Positions 1 to 7,521 of a stretch of DNA of 64,000 nucleotides are shown piece by piece (position 1 is the stretch's first letter; each line of letters opens with the position of its first letter). The stretch spans positions 14,265 through 78,264 of the forward strand of contig JAZNOW010000013.1 of assembly GCA_045589355.1 (NCBI GenBank), in the 5' to 3' direction. The notes under the pieces were generated by a model, which saw nothing but the letters and a program-made list of their open reading frames with translations, had not been told where the DNA came from and did not search any database. The position numbers and the translations under genes are program-made. Source of the DNA: RUG563 sp045589355. Lineage in GTDB: Bacteria > Bacillota > Clostridia > Christensenellales > Aristaeellaceae.

Positions 1-514
1 GCACCAGCGGGCGCTGGGTTTCCACATATTCGTTCTGGCCAAAGCCTTCGTCGCTTACAATGTGCTTCACGTCGTAGGGGTAGCCTTCAATGTTGAAATG
101 GCGGTACACCTTTACCCCCAGGTTTTCCAGCCGCTGCTTGAAATGCACGGCGGATGCCTGGTCGTTCCACCTTGTCATGACAACGCTGCCCACATACAGC
201 CCGATGCCCCGGAAAGCGTCGATCAGCCGCAGCACTTCGGCGTCGTAAGTAATGCCCAGGTCGCCCCGCAGCTTGTTTTTTTCGATGTCATCGGCGCTGA
301 TGGCGATCACCAGTTCCGCCTGATCCCGAAGGGTGAGCAGCATGGCCACCTTGCTGTCCGGCCGGAAGCCCGGCAGTACCCGGGAGGCGTGATTGTCGTC
401 AAATAGCTTGCCGCCCAGTTCCAGGTACAATTTGCCCCCGAACTGCTTGATTCTTTCCAGAATATGCTCCGATTGCATGGCGGTATACTTGTCATGATCA
501 AACCCGATACGCAT
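1..514 (-). CDS. DUF1846 family protein (3' end outside window)
   Basis: The gene runs off the left edge, so only the first 171 residues are visible. The N-terminus begins MRIGFDHDKYTAMQSEHILE and continues with LYLELGGKLFDDNHASRVLPG, which is the characteristic opening of the DUF1846 family found in Firmicutes and other anaerobes. The ATG at 514 follows a GGAGG about 11 bases upstream. The family is about 500 residues and its biochemical role is not established; structures show a P-loop-like nucleotide-binding fold. The gene diverges from the LOG-family gene at 660, and a promoter for it lies at 552-580. The family assignment rests on recognising the N-terminal sequence; the function is unknown. 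Confidence 0.8.
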   Translation of the reverse strand, partial: MRIGFDHDKYTAMQSEHILERIKQFGGKLYLELGGKLFDDNHASRVLPGFRPDSKVAMLLTLRDQAELVIAISADDIEKNKLRGDLGITYDAEVLRLIDAFRGIGLYVGSVVMTRWNDQASAVHFKQRLENLGVKVYRHFNIEGYPYDVKHIVSDEGFGQNEYVETQRPLV

Positions 515-551
515 TTTCAAAACGCCTCCGCATCAAAATCAAAAACAGATT

Positions 552-580
552 GATTATACCACAGCCCGGGGCATGGAACA
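552..580 (-). promoter_or_regulatory. sigma-A type promoter for the DUF1846 gene
   Basis: On the minus strand a TATAAT (552-557) is preceded, after 17 bases, by TTGTTC (575-580). It sits about 38 bases upstream of the DUF1846 start codon. Confidence 0.6.
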
Positions 581-608
581 AGGGAGAAACAGCATTTTTT
601 TTTGTTTT

Positions 609-637
609 TTGACAGTCCCTTTTCTCTCTGCTATACT
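609..637 (+). promoter_or_regulatory. consensus sigma-A promoter for the LOG gene
   Basis: A perfect TTGACA (609-614) is separated by exactly 17 bases from TATACT (632-637). The start codon of the LOG-family gene follows at 660, so the untranslated leader would be only about 15 bases and would just contain the GGAAGGGG ribosome binding site. Confidence 0.8.
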
Positions 638-659
638 GTTTGCGGAAGGGGTGAAGCAG

Positions 660-1205
660 ATGAAAAAGGAAAAAATCGCCGTGTTTTGCGGCTCCCGGAT
701 GGGCAGCCATCCCGTTTACCGTGAGGCTGCTTTGGAAACCGGTCTGGCCCTTGCAAAAAGCGGCCGCACGCTGCTCTTTGGCGGCTGCGATTACGGCCTG
801 ATGCAGGTGGTATCCCATGCCGCCCACGACCACGGCGGCCGGGTGCTTTCCTTCCGCATTCAGGGGCTCACCGATGCCTATGCCCCGGAAATCATTGCGG
901 CGGACGAGCAGCTGGAGCATGTGCAGGCCAGAAAGCGCCGGCTCATTGAGGCAGCCGATGCCTGCATTGCCCTGCCCGGCGGGCTGGGCACGCTGGACGA
1001 AATGGGCGATGTGTATTCCATGAGCCAGCTGGGGGACCTTCGCCGGCCTCTTGGTATTCTCAACGTCAACGGCTATTTTGACGGCTTTTTGCAGTTTGTG
1101 GATACCATCCACCGGGAAGGCTTCTTAAGCGATCGGGACAAGGGGCTCATCATCGTCCGGCAGGATATCCATGCGCTGCTGGATGCCCTGGATGCAGCGG
1201 AATGA
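660..1205 (+). CDS. LOG family (TIGR00730) nucleotide 5'-monophosphate phosphoribohydrolase
   Basis: The 181-residue product starts MKKEKIAVFCGSRMGSHPVY and carries the family signature PGGLGTLDE, preceded by the ARKRRL segment that helps form the phosphate-binding site. Such proteins hydrolyse N6-substituted or plain AMP to the base and ribose 5-phosphate; the older label 'lysine decarboxylase' is a misnomer. The ATG at 660 is preferred over upstream in-frame starts because GGAAGGGG lies just before it and because the promoter at 609-637 would start transcription downstream of any earlier start. The size is normal for the family. The gene is monocistronic: it ends at a strong terminator at 1219-1260 that it shares with the convergent SDR genes. 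The physiological substrate cannot be read from the sequence. Confidence 0.9.
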   Translation: MKKEKIAVFCGSRMGSHPVYREAALETGLALAKSGRTLLFGGCDYGLMQVVSHAAHDHGGRVLSFRIQGLTDAYAPEIIAADEQLEHVQARKRRLIEAADACIALPGGLGTLDEMGDVYSMSQLGDLRRPLGILNVNGYFDGFLQFVDTIHREGFLSDRDKGLIIVRQDIHALLDALDAAE

Positions 1206-1218
1206 GCGCAGCCATAAA

Positions 1219-1260
1219 GAAACAGCAAGCCATACGCTCCTGTACGGCTTGCTGTTTTTT
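1219..1260. terminator. bidirectional intrinsic terminator
   Basis: The stem AAACAGCAAGCC pairs with GGCTTGCTGTTT and is followed by a run of T on the plus strand. On the minus strand the hairpin runs into TTTCTTTATGG. It lies between the convergent LOG gene and SDR operon. Confidence 0.85.
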
Positions 1261-1276
1261 TCTTATGCCCGGCGGA

Positions 1277-1891
1277 TCACCAGGAAATTTCGCGCATCTG
1301 CCCATCCCGCATGACAATGCGGTTTTCTTCCGAGTGGATGTATTCTTCTCTTGCATCATAGCAGAAATCCATCTGCATATATTGCCCGGCGCACAGGCCG
1401 CTGCCGTCTTTGGTGGGGCAGAACACCCGGAACGTGAAGCCTTCCGGGCGCAGCTTGTTGAAATACAGTTTCCACAGCATGTGCAGCCCCGCCTGGGTCA
1501 TGGCAAAGGAAAAATCCTTGGTTTCTTTGGGTTCCCGGGTGCTGGTGGCGGCAGAGGTGATAAGGCCCAGCCGCTTCTTGCCCTGCCGCAGGAAGGGCAG
1601 CATGGCTTCCACCAGGGCATGGGTGCCGTTTACGCCCCGGTCAAAAACCCGGCTCAGGTCCTGATAGTCCAGCATGCCAAGTGCCTGCACATTTTCGCCC
1701 TCATGCGTGGCCTGAACCACCAGGTAATCCAGCCTGCCTTCTTTTTCAATGGCCTCCAGCGCCGCAGCAAGCTGCGCTTTATCGGCCGCTGCGTTCATTT
1801 CGTACACAGCCGCACCCTGCTGCCGGAACCACGCCGCAGCCCCGGCCGCTTCCGGAAAACACGTTCCGGCAATCAATACAATTTCTTTCAT
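1277..1891 (-). CDS. catalytically degenerate SDR-like protein
   Basis: The product of about 204 residues aligns along its length with the SDR encoded immediately upstream at 1903-2592: both share the segment KLRPEGFTFRVF / ALRPEGYTFRLF near the C-terminus and the KKRLGLITSA / KKRLCTFSSE strand. At the position of the neighbour's catalytic YCVSK this protein reads FAMTQ, so both the Tyr and the Lys are replaced, and the glycine-rich nucleotide loop TGADRGIG is replaced by AGTCFPEAAG. It therefore looks like a non-catalytic paralogue, perhaps a partner of its neighbour. The ATG at 1891 is preferred to the one at 1897, which overlaps the AGGAGG. It is the last gene of the ThuA-SDR-SDR-like operon. 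Confidence 0.75.
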   Translation of the reverse strand: MKEIVLIAGTCFPEAAGAAAWFRQQGAAVYEMNAAADKAQLAAALEAIEKEGRLDYLVVQATHEGENVQALGMLDYQDLSRVFDRGVNGTHALVEAMLPFLRQGKKRLGLITSAATSTREPKETKDFSFAMTQAGLHMLWKLYFNKLRPEGFTFRVFCPTKDGSGLCAGQYMQMDFCYDAREEYIHSEENRIVMRDGQMREISW

Positions 1892-1902
1892 GAACATCCT
1901 CC

Positions 1903-2592
1903 TCAGAACGGCCAGTATTGCCCCTGAATATCCCGCAGGATCAGCACATCGTCTATTTCGTCGTCGCCGGTAAAGTACCGGTAAGCCACCGGTGCGGCTT
2001 CCTCCGGCTCAAAATCGCCCACCGTGCTCTTCTGCCCGGACATGTAGCTTTTCACCCAGCCCGGATGGAACAGGCGGAACGTGTAGCCTTCCGGGCGCAG
2101 CGCCTGAAACAGCATGTGCATTTCCATGTTCAGCGCCGCTTTGGACACGCAGTAGGGGAAATCCTTTACCCGCTGCATCAGCGCGATCACGCCGGTTTCG
2201 GAGGAGAAGGTGCACAGCCTTTTTTTGCCCTCCGTCATCAGCGGCAAAAAGGCTTCCACCGTGCGCAGGGGCCCCAGGGCATTTACCTGAAAGGCCGTCC
2301 GGAAACCGTCTGCATCTTCTTTTTGGGGAAAGACGCCGGCGCAATTGATCAGGTAATCCACGTGCCCTGTCAGGGTGCCGACAAGCCGCGCCGCTTCTTT
2401 GACGGATGCATCGTCCCCCACGTTGAGGGGGATCAGGTGCATCCGGTCCGGGTACCGGGTTTTCAGCTGTGCCAGCTGGGGCCAGTCCGGCATAAACTGG
2501 CCGGCATAAACGGTGTACCCATTGTTCAGGAAAGTTTCCGTCAGCGCAAGGCCAATGCCTCTGTCTGCGCCGGTGATCACAACATGTTCCAT
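1903..2592 (-). CDS. short-chain dehydrogenase/reductase
   Basis: The 229-residue Rossmann protein has the classical SDR features in order: TGADRGIG nucleotide loop at residues 7-14, NCAG near residue 84, a catalytic Ser in the FSSETG strand, the YCVSK catalytic Tyr-Lys pair, and HPGWV after it. It should be an NAD(P)-dependent oxidoreductase; the substrate cannot be predicted. Its start codon touches the stop codon of the ThuA-like gene (2593), so the two are translationally coupled, and an SDR-like pseudoenzyme gene follows after 11 bases. The pairing with a ThuA-type protein suggests carbohydrate or polyol metabolism, but that is inference. Confidence 0.88.
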   Translation of the reverse strand: MEHVVITGADRGIGLALTETFLNNGYTVYAGQFMPDWPQLAQLKTRYPDRMHLIPLNVGDDASVKEAARLVGTLTGHVDYLINCAGVFPQKEDADGFRTAFQVNALGPLRTVEAFLPLMTEGKKRLCTFSSETGVIALMQRVKDFPYCVSKAALNMEMHMLFQALRPEGYTFRLFHPGWVKSYMSGQKSTVGDFEPEEAAPVAYRYFTGDDEIDDVLILRDIQGQYWPF

Positions 2593-3282
2593 TCAGGCCT
2601 CCTGTTTTTTCATGCACCAGTGGATGGCGTTGGTCATGAGTTTCTGAAATGCCGGGTGCTGCCATACCGCACGGATGTGGCCGGGGATCAGGGCGCACAG
2701 CCGGCCCCGGCCCATTTCCCGCACATAAGCGGCCGGCATGGCAGCGGCGGATTGGGAAGAGGATTCCATCAGGATCCGGGCGTCCGCAGCGGTCAGATCG
2801 ATCTGGTAATGCTCGTCCCGCTCACAGAAATCTTCCACCCCTGCGGTGACGGGATGCTCCCTGTCCACCACCCGATAGGTCACCGGGCAGCGGGGCGGAT
2901 GGGTCACAAAACGGCAGCCCACAAAATCGATGTACTCCCGGCAGGGGGCCAGGCAGTTTTCCTGCATGTGCTTTTCCGAAAAGGAGCAGCCGGCATGCAC
3001 CGCCAGAAAGCCGCCGCCCTGCCGCACGTATTGCTCAAAATCCCGGGGCGTGCATTCGTTCACGCCCTCCTCAAACCAGGGCACGCTGTTGCCGCCGGTC
3101 ACATGGTTGCCCTTGCAGCAGATGACCAGATCATAGGCTGCCAGATCGGCAGCGGTGAGCATATCCTTGGCATCCTCCATGAAGGTCATCTGATCGTACA
3201 GCTCCGTCAAGCAGGAAAAGCCGCTTTTGATCACTTCTGCCGGGTGCCAGATATCGCCGCAAATCACCAGAATATTCGCCAT
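2593..3282 (-). CDS. ThuA-like domain protein
   Basis: The 229-residue protein starts MANILVICGDIWHPAEVIK and has the class I glutamine-amidotransferase-like fold typical of ThuA proteins, including YDLVICCKGNHV, the QGGGFLAVHAGCSF strand-turn and a late DEHYQID segment. ThuA-like proteins are linked to trehalose and other sugar use in rhizobia and to glycosyl-hydrolase loci elsewhere, but their reaction is not settled. The start at 3282 is chosen because AAAGGAA precedes it and the promoter at 3341-3369 lies just upstream; residues encoded further upstream would overlap that promoter. It is the first gene of a three-gene operon with two SDR-type genes. Confidence 0.85.
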   Translation of the reverse strand: MANILVICGDIWHPAEVIKSGFSCLTELYDQMTFMEDAKDMLTAADLAAYDLVICCKGNHVTGGNSVPWFEEGVNECTPRDFEQYVRQGGGFLAVHAGCSFSEKHMQENCLAPCREYIDFVGCRFVTHPPRCPVTYRVVDREHPVTAGVEDFCERDEHYQIDLTAADARILMESSSQSAAAMPAAYVREMGRGRLCALIPGHIRAVWQHPAFQKLMTNAIHWCMKKQEA

Positions 3283-3340
3283 GCTCTTATTCCTTTCCGT
3301 ATGGATTGCTATGGGGTTGTGAACGATGAAGCATGCTTTG

Positions 3341-3369
3341 ATTATAGCGAAAAACGCGGGCATATTCAA
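3341..3369 (-). promoter_or_regulatory. sigma-A promoter of the ThuA-SDR operon
   Basis: The minus strand shows TTGAAT (3364-3369), a 17-base spacer and TATAAT (3341-3346), 58 bases upstream of the ThuA start codon. Confidence 0.75.
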
Positions 3370-3394
3370 TGGGAAACGTGCTTTTTTTTCCGGC

Positions 3395-3437
3395 ACAGCA
3401 AGAAAAAAACAGCAAGCCCGGCAAGGCTTGCTGTGTT
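3395..3437 (-). terminator. intrinsic terminator of the CofE-like gene
   Basis: The stem ACAGCAAGCC/GGCTTGCTGT is followed on the minus strand by a run of T. It lies eight bases after the CofE-like stop codon. The stem sequence is the same as that of the terminator at 1219-1260. Confidence 0.8.
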
Positions 3438-3444
3438 GTTTTTT

Positions 3445-4197
3445 TTATTTCACCGGGCGGATCAGGATCAGGGGGGTCAGTTCGTCGCCCTGGCCGGAGG
3501 GGTTATCCTGCATGGCGTCCTGAATTTCGTCATCGGTGAGGGGGAAGTTGTCGCACTTGCCCAGCTGGTTCTGTTCAATGTCGTTGGCGTCCATCAGCAC
3601 CACCGGGATGCCGGTTTCCTTTTCCAGCTCATTGCACAGTTCCACGGGGTTGGGGGGGTTGATGAGGGCCAGCTCCTTGTACCGTTCAAAGCTGGAACGG
3701 AAGTAGAAGCCGTCAATGCCGCCCACGCCCTGGCCGCACACCTTGTAGAAAACGCCCTTGATGCCAAACAGCTTGGTCACGGCGGAGCATACAACGGCCA
3801 GCAGCACCCGGGGCAGGCCGCACATGTCGATCACCAGCTGCAGCTTGTAGGGTTCATGCATGCCGACGCCGGTGTGGTTGATGCCGGCAAAGCGCCACAA
3901 AAGGTTGGCCCAGAAGCCGGGCTTCACCTGTTCGCGGGTTTTTACGTTGTTGGTGCACATGGCCATCACCTTGGCCCCGAAGGACACCATATCGCCTTCC
4001 TGGTACAGGGGGCGCACATATTTTTCGATCAGGTTTTTCTGGCTTTCGCCCACTTCCACAAAGTGGGTCTGGATGGCGTAGCGGTCATACTTTTTGCCGT
4101 TTTTGCCTTCAATGGTGCCCCGGTCAAAATATACCACGCCGTTTTCTTCACGGCGCTGTTCTTCCAGATTGCGGGAAGGAATGATGCCCATCTTCAA
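3445..4197 (-). CDS. CofE-like (coenzyme F420-0:gamma-glutamyl ligase domain) protein
   Basis: The product of about 250 residues opens MKMGIIPSRN and contains KYDRYAIQTHFVEVGE, the hydrophobic PRVLLAVVCSAVTKLFGIKG and the C-terminal block NPSGQGDELTPLILIRP. This matches the Clostridial family usually annotated as F420-0--gamma-glutamyl ligase. In archaea and actinobacteria CofE adds glutamates to F420, but nothing else for F420 synthesis is nearby, and Clostridia generally lack it, so the real acceptor is unknown. The reading frame can begin at TTG 4197 or ATG 4191; a GGAGGT just upstream fits either. It is monocistronic, between its own promoter at 4227-4256 and the terminator at 3395-3437. 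Confidence 0.7.
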   Translation of the reverse strand: MKMGIIPSRNLEEQRREENGVVYFDRGTIEGKNGKKYDRYAIQTHFVEVGESQKNLIEKYVRPLYQEGDMVSFGAKVMAMCTNNVKTREQVKPGFWANLLWRFAGINHTGVGMHEPYKLQLVIDMCGLPRVLLAVVCSAVTKLFGIKGVFYKVCGQGVGGIDGFYFRSSFERYKELALINPPNPVELCNELEKETGIPVVLMDANDIEQNQLGKCDNFPLTDDEIQDAMQDNPSGQGDELTPLILIRPVK

Positions 4198-4226
4198 TCT
4201 ACCTCCGTCATTGGTAACGTTGCCCT

Positions 4227-4256
4227 ATTTTACACCCGTTTATGCATGGTTGTCAA
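4227..4256 (-). promoter_or_regulatory. promoter of the CofE-like gene
   Basis: On the minus strand TTGACA (4251-4256) is followed after 18 bases by TAAAAT (4227-4232), about 30 bases before the start codon. Confidence 0.7.
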
Positions 4257-4292
4257 TCATTCGCATACAAATGAATAAAGGGGATGATCAAA

Positions 4293-4541
4293 ATGGGGGA
4301 AGGCCATTGGGCGGTGGTTTTGTGGGTGATGGTATTTCTGGCGGTGCTTTTGTTTGTTGTGCTGCATATCCGCCTTCAAAAGCGTCTGCACCGGTTGATG
4401 CAGCGGGCCTTCTGGGCGTTTTTTGCCGTATGGCTGGGCAGCACGGCAGGCTGGATGGGGCTGAACCTGTTTACCTTGTCCTTTACCGCCTGTTTCGGCC
4501 TGCCCGGCATGGCGGCGCTGATGGTGATCGCTGGTATGTGA
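4293..4541 (+). CDS. BofA-like pro-sigma-K processing inhibitor family protein
   Basis: This 82-residue membrane protein has one strongly hydrophobic N-terminal helix (VVLWVMVFLAVLLFVVLHI), a basic stretch, and a second hydrophobic region with the family hallmark GLNLFTLSFTACFGLPG followed by MAALMVI. The small size, two-segment topology and the N-x-hydrophobic-x-T...GxPG block match the BofA family, which in Bacillus holds the SpoIVFB protease inactive during sporulation. An ATG at 4284 abuts the AAAGGGG ribosome binding site, so the ATG at 4293, nine bases after it, is the better start. If correct, it suggests an ancestrally spore-forming host. A terminator follows at 4566-4595. Confidence 0.7.
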   Translation: MGEGHWAVVLWVMVFLAVLLFVVLHIRLQKRLHRLMQRAFWAFFAVWLGSTAGWMGLNLFTLSFTACFGLPGMAALMVIAGM

Positions 4542-4565
4542 AAAGCAAAAAGGGAATGACAGCGG

Positions 4566-4595
4566 CGGGAAAAGGATGTTTTCCCCCGTTTTTTT
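4566..4595 (+). terminator. intrinsic terminator after bofA-like gene
   Basis: CGGGAAAA pairs with TTTTCCC-CCG across a short loop and is followed by seven T. It separates the BofA gene from the phage-like module. Confidence 0.75.
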
Positions 4596-4723
4596 GTGCT
4601 GTTTTTTCTGCCATGGTTCATGGCGTTCGTTTTTGACCGGACGTGGACGGAACCGGAAAAAATCCCGCCAGTGCATGTCATGCAGAGGCCGTGGTAAGCT
4701 TGCCTTGGCCGGAAGGGGAGGTG

Positions 4724-4948
4724 ATGCATTCGGCAATGAGAAAACAGGCCCGGGAAAGGCTCCGGGAAAAAACGCTGCAGGCGGCGATCCGGGCGGTGGA
4801 GCGTTTGCAGCGCATGCTTCGGGATGAGAATACCTCCAATGCCGATGCCATCAAAGCGGCGGCGCTGGTGTTGGAAAGGGTGCCTTCGGAGGGGACGGAG
4901 GGAAGCGGCACCGGGGATTATGAGATTGTGCTGAAGGAGGGGCCGTAA
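4724..4948 (+). CDS. small protein upstream of terminase, probable small terminase subunit
   Basis: The predicted 74-residue product is helical and charged, with MRKQARERLREKTLQAA followed by SNADAIKAAALVLERV. It lies directly in front of the terminase large subunit gene, whose start codon follows its stop without a gap. Position, size and helix-rich character suggest a reduced small terminase (DNA-recognition) subunit, but no diagnostic motif is visible. GGGGAGGTG immediately precedes the ATG at 4724; the ATG at 4736 is an alternative start. It is the first gene of the head-tail module. Confidence 0.55.
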   Translation: MHSAMRKQARERLREKTLQAAIRAVERLQRMLRDENTSNADAIKAAALVLERVPSEGTEGSGTGDYEIVLKEGP

Positions 4949-6199
4949 ATGCCCAGGATCATTCTGCCCCGGGAATTTCTGAACCCCGTTTACCGTCCCC
5001 ATCTGACGAACCGGGACCGCTACCAGGTTTTCTTTGGCGGTGCCGGCAGCGGCAAAAGCGTGTTTCTGGCCACCCGGTGCGTGCTGGATGTGCTGCAGGG
5101 GCGCAACGTGCTCATTGTGCGCAAAGTGGGGCGCACGCTGCGTTCTTCCTGCTGGAACGAAGTGCAAAAGGCCATCCGCCGGCTGGGGCTCTCGCCAATG
5201 TTTTCCATCCATAAGTCGGAAAACACCATCGAAGCCCGAAACAACGGTTGCCAGATCCTTTTTGCAGGGCTGGACGATGCGGAAAAGATCAAGTCCATCA
5301 CGCCCAAATGCGGCGTGATCACCGATATCTGGATGGAGGAAGCCACCGAATGCTCCTATGAAGATTTCAAACAGCTGGACAAGCGCCTGCGGGGCCAGAG
5401 CCGGCACGAAAAGCGGTTCACGTTTTCCTTCAATCCCATTTATCAGCGGCACTGGCTGTTCCGCCAGTTCTTTTCCATCTGGCAGGACGGCAAAAAGCTG
5501 TGCCGGGAAAAGGGCATCACCCTCCTCAAAACCACCTACCTGGACAACCGCTTCCTTACCCCGGACGACCGGGCTGCCCTGGAAGGGGAAAAGGATCCTT
5601 ACTTCTATCAGGTATACACCCTGGGGAACTGGGGCGTGATGGGGGATGTGATCTTCCGCCATTGGCGCACGGAGGACCTGACGGAAGTGACGGAACGCTT
5701 TTCGCCCCACCTGTACGGGCTGGATTTCGGCTTTGCCAAGGACCCCTGCGCCGCCGTCTGCTGTGCGCTGGACAGGAAAAACAAGCGGGTGTATGTGTTT
5801 CGCGAATTGTATGAAAAGGGGCTGATCAATGCCCGTCTGGCGGAACGCCTGAAGGACTTCTGCGGCCATGCACCCATCGTATGCGACAGCGCCGAGCCAA
5901 AGTCCATTGCGGAGCTCAGGTCCCACGGCATTCAGGCACTGGCGGCAAAAAAGGGGAAGGACAGCGTGCTGCACGGCATCCAGTGGCTGCAGGGGTATGA
6001 AATTGTGGCGGATGTCCGCTGCGTTCACCTGAAAGAGGAGCTTACCCTCTACCAATGGCAGCAGGATGCATCCGGCCGCACCATCCCCCTTCCCGAAGAC
6101 AAAAACAACCACCTCATCGACGCCCTGCGCTATGCGCTGGAACACGAAAGCACCTGCCGCAGGGCCACCACCGCCGGAAAAGGAGAATTAGGTTTATGA
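4949..6199 (+). CDS. PBSX/Terminase_3-type phage terminase large subunit
   Basis: The 416-residue motor protein carries Walker A GGAGSGKS at residues 30-37, a Walker B-like strand ending DIWMEE near 126-131, a coupling motif SFNP near 160, and a C-terminal RNase H-fold nuclease with metal-binding aspartates in LDFGF (259), CDSAEPKS (313) and LIDALRYA (391). It would cut and pump DNA into preformed heads. All catalytic motifs are intact and the length is normal for the family. The start follows directly on the previous gene with AAGGAGG in front; the stop overlaps the portal ATG as ATGA. Confidence 0.93.
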   Translation: MPRIILPREFLNPVYRPHLTNRDRYQVFFGGAGSGKSVFLATRCVLDVLQGRNVLIVRKVGRTLRSSCWNEVQKAIRRLGLSPMFSIHKSENTIEARNNGCQILFAGLDDAEKIKSITPKCGVITDIWMEEATECSYEDFKQLDKRLRGQSRHEKRFTFSFNPIYQRHWLFRQFFSIWQDGKKLCREKGITLLKTTYLDNRFLTPDDRAALEGEKDPYFYQVYTLGNWGVMGDVIFRHWRTEDLTEVTERFSPHLYGLDFGFAKDPCAAVCCALDRKNKRVYVFRELYEKGLINARLAERLKDFCGHAPIVCDSAEPKSIAELRSHGIQALAAKKGKDSVLHGIQWLQGYEIVADVRCVHLKEELTLYQWQQDASGRTIPLPEDKNNHLIDALRYALEHESTCRRATTAGKGELGL

Positions 6200-7521
6200 T
6201 CATCCGATCCAAAGAACACATGCAGCCGGCTTTCCGGGACAAGCTGCTGCGCAGTGTGCTCAGCGAGTTTTTGCTGGACAGGCCCCAGCGGGAAAAGCTG
6301 CGCAGCTATTATGAAAACCGGCACCCTATTCTGGACCGCAGCCGGGAAAAGGGCCTGCCCAACAATTGCCTGGCCCACGGTTTTGCCCGGTATATCACCA
6401 CCATGGCCGCCGGCTATCTGCTGGGCAAGCCCGTTGCTTATCAGTCTCCCGGCCAGGAAGAAGCGCTGAGGCTTTTGCTCCGTGCCTATGAAGAAACGGA
6501 TGTGAGCAGCCAGGATGCGGAGCTGGCCCGGATGGCGTCCATTTACGGCAAGGGCGTGGAACTGGTTTTTGCCGATGAAAACGCCCGTCCCCGCCTGGCC
6601 TCCCTCAGCCCCGAAAATGCCTTTGTGGTGTACGACGCCGGCATCTCCCTAAAGCCCCTGTGCGGCGTGATGTTTTCCCAGCTGCGCAGCGTGGAAAACG
6701 TGCCGGAAGGGTACTGCATTCACCTCTACACCCCGGAACATGCGGAAATCTACCATGCGCCCCAGTTGCTGTGCTCCTCCTACGGCACTCCCCAGGTACT
6801 GCCCCACTACTTTGGCGGCGTGCCCATGATCGAGTACTGGAACGGCGACGATGAGCAGGGGGATTTCGCTTCCGTCCTGTCCCTGATCGATGCCTACGAC
6901 CGGCTGGAAAGCGACCGCGTGAACGATAAGGAACAGTTTGTGGATGCGCTGCTGGTCATCACCGGTGCCCGGCTGGAAGAGGACGAAAGGGGCCGCACGC
7001 CGGCCCAGCAGCTCCGGCAGGATAAGCTGCTTTACCTGCCCGATCAGGAAGCCGGCGCATCCTACCTTGCCCGTTCCATGCCGGAAAGTGATGTGGAAGT
7101 GCTGCGCGATGCGCTGAAAAGCGATATCCACAAGTTTTCCCTGGTGCCCGATCTTACGGACGAAAACTTTGCCGGCAATTCCAGCGGCGTGGCCATGAAG
7201 TTCAAGCTGCTGGGGCTGGACCACCTGGTGCGCATCAAGGAACGCTGGTTCCGGGAAGCGCTGCGGGAACGCATCCGCAGAATGGCCCATTTCCTTGCGG
7301 TGCAGGGGGCAAGGCCTCTGGATGCGGAACAGGTGCAGATGATTTTTGCCCGTTCCCTGCCCGTCAATGATCTGGAAATCAGCCAGACGGTGATGAACTA
7401 CCGGGGCTTTGTGCCGGATGAACTGCTGCTCACCCAGGTGCCCTTTGTGCACGATGCCGCGAAAACGGCTGAAAAACTGCACGAACATGAAGAAAAGAAA
7501 GGAAGCAACGAACGTGAATGA
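6196..7521 (+). CDS. phage portal protein (SPP1 gp6-like)
   Basis: The 441-residue product starts MIIRSKEHMQPAFRD and includes the typical portal opening YYENRHPILDRSREKGLPNN, then YITTMAAGYLLGKPVAY and a clip/stem region with DAYDRLESDRVNDKEQF, all characteristic of SPP1-type portals of Firmicute siphophages. The portal dodecamer forms the DNA entry vertex and the docking site for the terminase and head-completion proteins. The ATG at 6196 overlaps the terminase stop codon by four bases, indicating translational coupling. Longer in-frame extensions upstream lie inside the terminase gene and are unlikely. The gene is intact. Confidence 0.9.
   Translation: MIIRSKEHMQPAFRDKLLRSVLSEFLLDRPQREKLRSYYENRHPILDRSREKGLPNNCLAHGFARYITTMAAGYLLGKPVAYQSPGQEEALRLLLRAYEETDVSSQDAELARMASIYGKGVELVFADENARPRLASLSPENAFVVYDAGISLKPLCGVMFSQLRSVENVPEGYCIHLYTPEHAEIYHAPQLLCSSYGTPQVLPHYFGGVPMIEYWNGDDEQGDFASVLSLIDAYDRLESDRVNDKEQFVDALLVITGARLEEDERGRTPAQQLRQDKLLYLPDQEAGASYLARSMPESDVEVLRDALKSDIHKFSLVPDLTDENFAGNSSGVAMKFKLLGLDHLVRIKERWFREALRERIRRMAHFLAVQGARPLDAEQVQMIFARSLPVNDLEISQTVMNYRGFVPDELLLTQVPFVHDAAKTAEKLHEHEEKKGSNERE

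Noticed and set aside
498..1112. A 204-codon open frame on the minus strand
   Set aside because: It is antisense to the LOG-family gene, which has a near-perfect promoter and the PGGxGTxxE motif.
1918..4278. A 786-codon open frame on the plus strand
   Set aside because: It is antisense to the SDR, ThuA-like and CofE-like genes, all of which have ribosome binding sites, motifs and promoters. The frame is open only because of the codon bias of the GC-rich genes on the other strand.
4542..4723. Integrase or attachment site at the left border of the phage-like module
   Set aside because: The gap holds only the bofA terminator and a weak promoter-like TTGACC. No tRNA and no repeat matching the right border near 16680 were seen.
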